6,764 bases of DNA from CAYJBH01 sp964369445 (lineage in GTDB: Bacteria; Bacillota; Clostridia; Oscillospirales; Ruminococcaceae). The stretch covers positions 1-6,764 of the forward strand of contig CAYJFU010000086.1 in assembly GCA_964369445.1 (NCBI GenBank). The letters run 5' to 3'. The position numbers were made by a program, and so were the translations under genes. Under the pieces are notes generated by a model. It made no database searches and was not told the origin of the DNA. It was given only the letters and a program-made list of their open reading frames with translations. Below are positions 3,862 to 6,764 of this stretch, one piece after another; positions within the stretch are counted from its first letter, which is position 1; the number at the start of each line of letters is the position of its first letter.

Positions 3862-5154
3862 GTGGCAAAATCATCACAGTCGTCCGCCGGCGCGGACACC
3901 GGTTTCCAAATTAAACCGGAAGAAAGACAAAGCGTAGGCAGTCTTACAATGATTTGGGTCGGTAGCATGATATGCGTGCCGTGTCTTATGATCGGCTCCT
4001 TTTTGGGTTCGGGCTTTCAGCTCAGCGGCGTAATACTCTGCATCATCCTCGGCTTTGCAATCGTATGTACCTATATGACGCTCATCGGTATGCAGAGCTG
4101 TGACCTCGGTCTTCCCACCGTTTCACTCGCGGCCGGCGCGCTCGGCAAACAGGGCGGCAAGTTCATCATCAGCCTGTTGCTTACCGTTGCCTGCATCGGT
4201 TGGTTCGGTATTCAGTCCGCCGTCTGCGGCTCGTCCTTTTCCGCTATGGTCGAGGGCATGACAGGTCTTGCAATCCCCGTTTGGCTCAGCAGTCTTGTCT
4301 GGGGCGCACTCATGCTTTTGACCGCCATGTACGGCTTTAAAGCACTGAAATATCTCAACTACATCGCTGTTCCTGCACTTGTAATCGTTATCATATACGG
4401 CATCTATGCCGCTATCACTCAAAACGATGGCATAAACGTTATGACAAACTATGTGCCCGCTGTCGAAATGACAATCGTTACAGGCATCAGCCTTACCGTT
4501 GCATCCTTTGCACTGGGTGGCGTTATCGCCGGTGACTACTGCCGTTTCGCAAAAAGCCGCAAAGACGTTGCCATTTCCAGCATCGGCGGTGTTTTCCCTG
4601 CCGGTCTTGCCATGATGGTCGCCGGTGCGGTTCTGTCCATTGTCACAGGCATGTTTGATGTCAGCGCCGTTTTGTCCGCTGTCGGTGTTCCGGCTTTCGG
4701 TCTTGTAGCGCTCGTTCTCGCAACATGGACAACCAACGCAACCAACGCTTACAGTGGCGGTATCGCCGTTTCCAGTCTTGTCGGTCTTGACGAGACAAAG
4801 TTCAAACTGACCACAGGTATCGCAGGTGCTATCGGTACAATCCTCGCCGCTATCGGTCTTATGTCACAGTTTGAGAGCTTTTTGTCCATTTTGACAGCGC
4901 TCATCCCCCCTGTTGCCGGTGTTATCATCGCCGATTACTGGGTACTGGGCAAAGGCAAAAAGGAAAACTTTAAACTACGTGAAGGCTTTTTCGTTCCCGG
5001 CATCGTTGCTTTCGTGCTCGGTGCGGCTACAGCTTATGCCACAGCAAACGTACCGGCGCTCATCTTCTTTGTCGGTCCGGTCAACGGAATGATTGTCGCA
5101 ATGGTGGTTTACATCATTCTGCGCAAGGTAATGCCGGAAAAAACATCAGCTTAA
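3862..5154 (+). CDS. NCS1-family permease, cytosine permease (CodB)-like
   Basis: A 430-residue integral membrane protein with about twelve hydrophobic segments after a polar 25-residue N-terminus, the usual length of CodB-type transporters. Family marks are WFGIQSAVCGSSF (114-126), GDYCRFAKS (224-232), TWTTNATNAYSGGIA (289-303) and PPVAGVIIADYW (349-360). NCS1 members import nucleobases, hydantoins, allantoin or related rings with a cation. The generic match is to cytosine permease, but no cytosine deaminase gene follows; instead the next genes are DUF917 and HyuA-type proteins, pointing to a hydantoin-like or thiohydantoin-like substrate. Start GTG 3862 is set by GGAGG; the following gene begins 15 bp after the stop, so they are cotranscribed. 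Base composition is clearly richer in G+C than the upstream intergenic DNA. Confidence 0.9.
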   Translation: MAKSSQSSAGADTGFQIKPEERQSVGSLTMIWVGSMICVPCLMIGSFLGSGFQLSGVILCIILGFAIVCTYMTLIGMQSCDLGLPTVSLAAGALGKQGGKFIISLLLTVACIGWFGIQSAVCGSSFSAMVEGMTGLAIPVWLSSLVWGALMLLTAMYGFKALKYLNYIAVPALVIVIIYGIYAAITQNDGINVMTNYVPAVEMTIVTGISLTVASFALGGVIAGDYCRFAKSRKDVAISSIGGVFPAGLAMMVAGAVLSIVTGMFDVSAVLSAVGVPAFGLVALVLATWTTNATNAYSGGIAVSSLVGLDETKFKLTTGIAGAIGTILAAIGLMSQFESFLSILTALIPPVAGVIIADYWVLGKGKKENFKLREGFFVPGIVAFVLGAATAYATANVPALIFFVGPVNGMIVAMVVYIILRKVMPEKTSA

Positions 5155-5169
5155 GGAGCAACATACAAC

Positions 5170-6264
5170 ATGAGAAAAATAGGAATTAATGAAATTGAAG
5201 ACATCGCCCTCGGTGCCGCATTGCTCGGTGCCGGCGGCGGCGGTGACCCTTATATAGGCAAGTTGATGGCAATAGGTGCCGTCAAGGACTGCGGTGAGGT
5301 CACAATGCTCTCGCCGGACGAAGTACCGGACGACGCGCTTGTTGTGCCCATCGCCATGATGGGTGCCCCCACCATCCTCGGTGAAAAGGGCATCGGCGGT
5401 ACCGAGTACCAAAAACTACACGAAATGGTCAGCCGTTTTTACGGCAAAGAGATTTTCGCTGTAATGCCAATTGAGGCAGGCGGCGTAAATAGTATGCTCC
5501 CGATAGCGGCGGCAGCAAGGCTTAGCCTGCCCCTCATCGACTGCGACGGCATGGGAAGAGCTTTCCCTGAGCTTCAAATGGTAACATTTACAATCGGCGG
5601 CGTGCGCGCTACACCTATGGCGCTTGTCGACGAAAAGGGCAACAGCGTCATATTTGACACCATCACCAACAAGTGGACAGAAGAGCTTGCGCGTGCCGTT
5701 ACCATGAGCTGTGGCGGTTCGGTATCCATTTCGCTGTATTGCATGGACGGCGCAACGATGAAAAAGTACTGTGTGCGCGACATCGTCACACGCAGCGAAA
5801 AGCTCGGCGCGGCGATCAGAAACGTCAAGCAGAGCACCGACAAGACACCTGAGCAAAACTTTTTGGAGTTTACCGAGGGTTACAAGCTGTTTAAAGGTAA
5901 GATAACCGACGTAAAGCGCGAGGTGCGCGGGGCTTTCAACGTGGGCAACGTTCTGCTGGACGGCATCGGCGAATACAAGGGCAAAACCGCCGATGTTGAG
6001 TTCCAAAACGAAAACCTTATAGCGACGGTGGAGGGCAAGATTCTTGCCACGACACCCGACCTTATCTGCCTTGTCGACACCGAGACGTTTCAACCGATAC
6101 CGACCGACGCGCTCAAATACGGCAAGCGCGTACTGGTTGTGGGGCTTAAATGCTTTGAGATGTGGCGCACAAAAGAGGGCATAGAGCTTGTCGGACCGCG
6201 TTACTTTGGCTGTGATACGGATTACATTCCGTTGGAAGATCGTTGCAAACAGGGGGCGGAATGA
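5170..6264 (+). CDS. DUF917 family protein (COG3535; S-methyl-thiohydantoin desulfurase-type)
   Basis: A 364-residue cytoplasmic protein spanning the full DUF917 length. Diagnostic stretches are LLGAGGGGDPYIG (residues 18-30), EAGGVNS (102-108), DCDGMGRAFPELQM (124-137) in the N-terminal domain, and GPRYFGCDTDYIP (342-354) near the end. Several cysteines are present (for example Cys125, Cys181, Cys191, Cys201), but I cannot assign a catalytic role to any. As I recall, Pfam now names the family S-methyl-thiohydantoin desulfurase N- and C-terminal domains; the actual substrate here is unknown. Members are regularly found beside hydantoinase/oxoprolinase HyuA genes, as here. ATG 5170 follows AGGAG by 11 nt; spacing to the permease is 15 bp and the last bases overlap the next gene (TGATG), indicating translational coupling. 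Confidence 0.88.
   Translation: MRKIGINEIEDIALGAALLGAGGGGDPYIGKLMAIGAVKDCGEVTMLSPDEVPDDALVVPIAMMGAPTILGEKGIGGTEYQKLHEMVSRFYGKEIFAVMPIEAGGVNSMLPIAAAARLSLPLIDCDGMGRAFPELQMVTFTIGGVRATPMALVDEKGNSVIFDTITNKWTEELARAVTMSCGGSVSISLYCMDGATMKKYCVRDIVTRSEKLGAAIRNVKQSTDKTPEQNFLEFTEGYKLFKGKITDVKREVRGAFNVGNVLLDGIGEYKGKTADVEFQNENLIATVEGKILATTPDLICLVDTETFQPIPTDALKYGKRVLVVGLKCFEMWRTKEGIELVGPRYFGCDTDYIPLEDRCKQGAE
6251..6256 (+). promoter_or_regulatory. Ribosome binding site choosing between tandem ATG codons
   Basis: AGGGGG lies 4 nt before the ATG at 6261 and 7 nt before the ATG at 6264. The latter spacing is better and makes a TGATG overlap with the previous stop codon. Confidence 0.5.
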
Positions 6265-6764
6265 TGTATAAATTAGGTATTGATGTCGGCGGCACAAACA
6301 CTGACGCTGTATTAATTGACGAAAAGCTTAACATAGTGGCAGAGCTGAAACAGTCGACAACCACCGACATTTACGAGGGCATACTCGGCGCGGTAAAGCA
6401 CATACTGGACGTGTCCGGCGTCAACCCAAAGGACATAAAACAGGCTATGCTCGGCACAACGCAGTGCACAAACGCTATCGTTGAGCGCAAACGCTTAGAG
6501 CCTATCGCTGTAATGCGCATCGGCGCACCGGCGACCACCGGCATCGACCCGATGGTGGACTGGGACGACACACTCAGCCGCATCTCTATGAGCACAACAA
6601 TAGTGCGCGGCGGCTACGAGTATGACGGCAAGGAGATAACCGAGCTGGACGAGCAGGCAATGCGCGACTTTTTCGCAAGCATTAAAGGCAAGGTGCAGTC
6701 GGTGGCAATAAGCTGTTGTTTTGCAACAGTACTCGACGAGCACGAAAAGCGCGCCAAAGAGATC
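6264..6764 (+). CDS. Hydantoinase/oxoprolinase family protein, HyuA-type, N-terminal part (partial)
   Basis: The first 167 residues are present; the frame is open at the right edge, so the gene continues. It starts with GIDVGGTNTDAVLID (5-19), the phosphate-binding loop of the hydantoinase A/oxoprolinase N-terminal domain, an actin-like ATPase fold. LGTTQCTNAIVER (63-75), VRGGYEYDG (114-122) and VAISCCFATVLDEHEKRA (148-165) follow in the family order. Relatives hydrolyse 5-oxoproline, N-methylhydantoin or similar rings with ATP and usually need a B subunit or the long form of the protein; which applies cannot be seen. It overlaps the DUF917 stop codon, so the two are translated as a unit. ATG 6264 preferred over ATG 6261 on ribosome-site spacing. 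Confidence 0.9.
   Translation, partial: MYKLGIDVGGTNTDAVLIDEKLNIVAELKQSTTTDIYEGILGAVKHILDVSGVNPKDIKQAMLGTTQCTNAIVERKRLEPIAVMRIGAPATTGIDPMVDWDDTLSRISMSTTIVRGGYEYDGKEITELDEQAMRDFFASIKGKVQSVAISCCFATVLDEHEKRAKEI

Noticed and set aside
5416..6297. Long minus-strand frame of 293 codons opposite the DUF917 gene
   Set aside because: It is a shadow of a well-recognised gene on the plus strand; the product resembles no family and has no upstream ribosome binding site.
1..6764. CRISPR array, tRNA genes or insertion sequence
   Set aside because: No regularly spaced identical repeats with unique spacers, no cloverleaf with a TTCRA arm and no transposase reading frame were found; the only regular repeats are the rRNA promoter units.

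Overview
The window looks chromosomal and comes from a low-GC Gram-positive anaerobe of the class Clostridia. The main reason is the first 52 bases, which are the complement of a 16S rRNA 5' end. Its opening motif and GGCGGCGCGCCTAAC variant are the kind seen in Ruminococcaceae/Oscillospirales-type Clostridia; that lineage guess comes from memory, not a search. The AT-rich intergenic DNA, GGAGG ribosome binding sites, canonical sigma-A promoters and an ECF-type vitamin transporter subunit agree with this.

Layout. (1) 1-697, minus strand: the 5' end of a 16S gene, a leader of about 215 nt with several small hairpins, and five tandem sigma-A promoters repeated every 85-94 bp. All five have TTGACA, a 17-bp spacer and a predicted +1 G. 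(2) 698-1685, minus strand: a monocistronic ECF transporter S component (PanT-like at best) with its own promoter, a 10-bp inverted repeat upstream, and a stem-loop after the gene. (3) 1686-3149, plus strand: an AT-rich gap, then an Xre-family repressor and an ImmA/IrrE-type metallopeptidase behind a near-perfect promoter with a palindrome on its -10 box. An intrinsic terminator closes the pair, and an 18-bp imperfect direct repeat flanks it. (4) 3150-3861: about 700 bp without a convincing gene but with several inverted repeats, including one strand that can pair with either of two partners. (5) 3862-6764, plus strand: a tight operon of a CodB-like NCS1 permease, a DUF917 (COG3535) protein and the start of a hydantoinase/oxoprolinase HyuA-type protein that runs off the window.

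How the genes fit together. The last three genes read as one catabolic unit: the permease imports a ring compound of nucleobase or hydantoin type, and the two cytoplasmic enzymes open or desulfurise it. DUF917 has been renamed S-methyl-thiohydantoin desulfurase domain in Pfam, as I recall, so a thiohydantoin or hydantoin substrate is a reasonable inference, not shown here. The Xre/ImmA pair is the classic repressor plus anti-repressor protease arrangement of ICEBs1-like elements, but no integrase or conjugation gene is visible, so it is an orphan module here. The most unusual feature is the five-fold rRNA promoter array, whose transcripts all begin GC and mostly carry a tiny stem-loop from +4.
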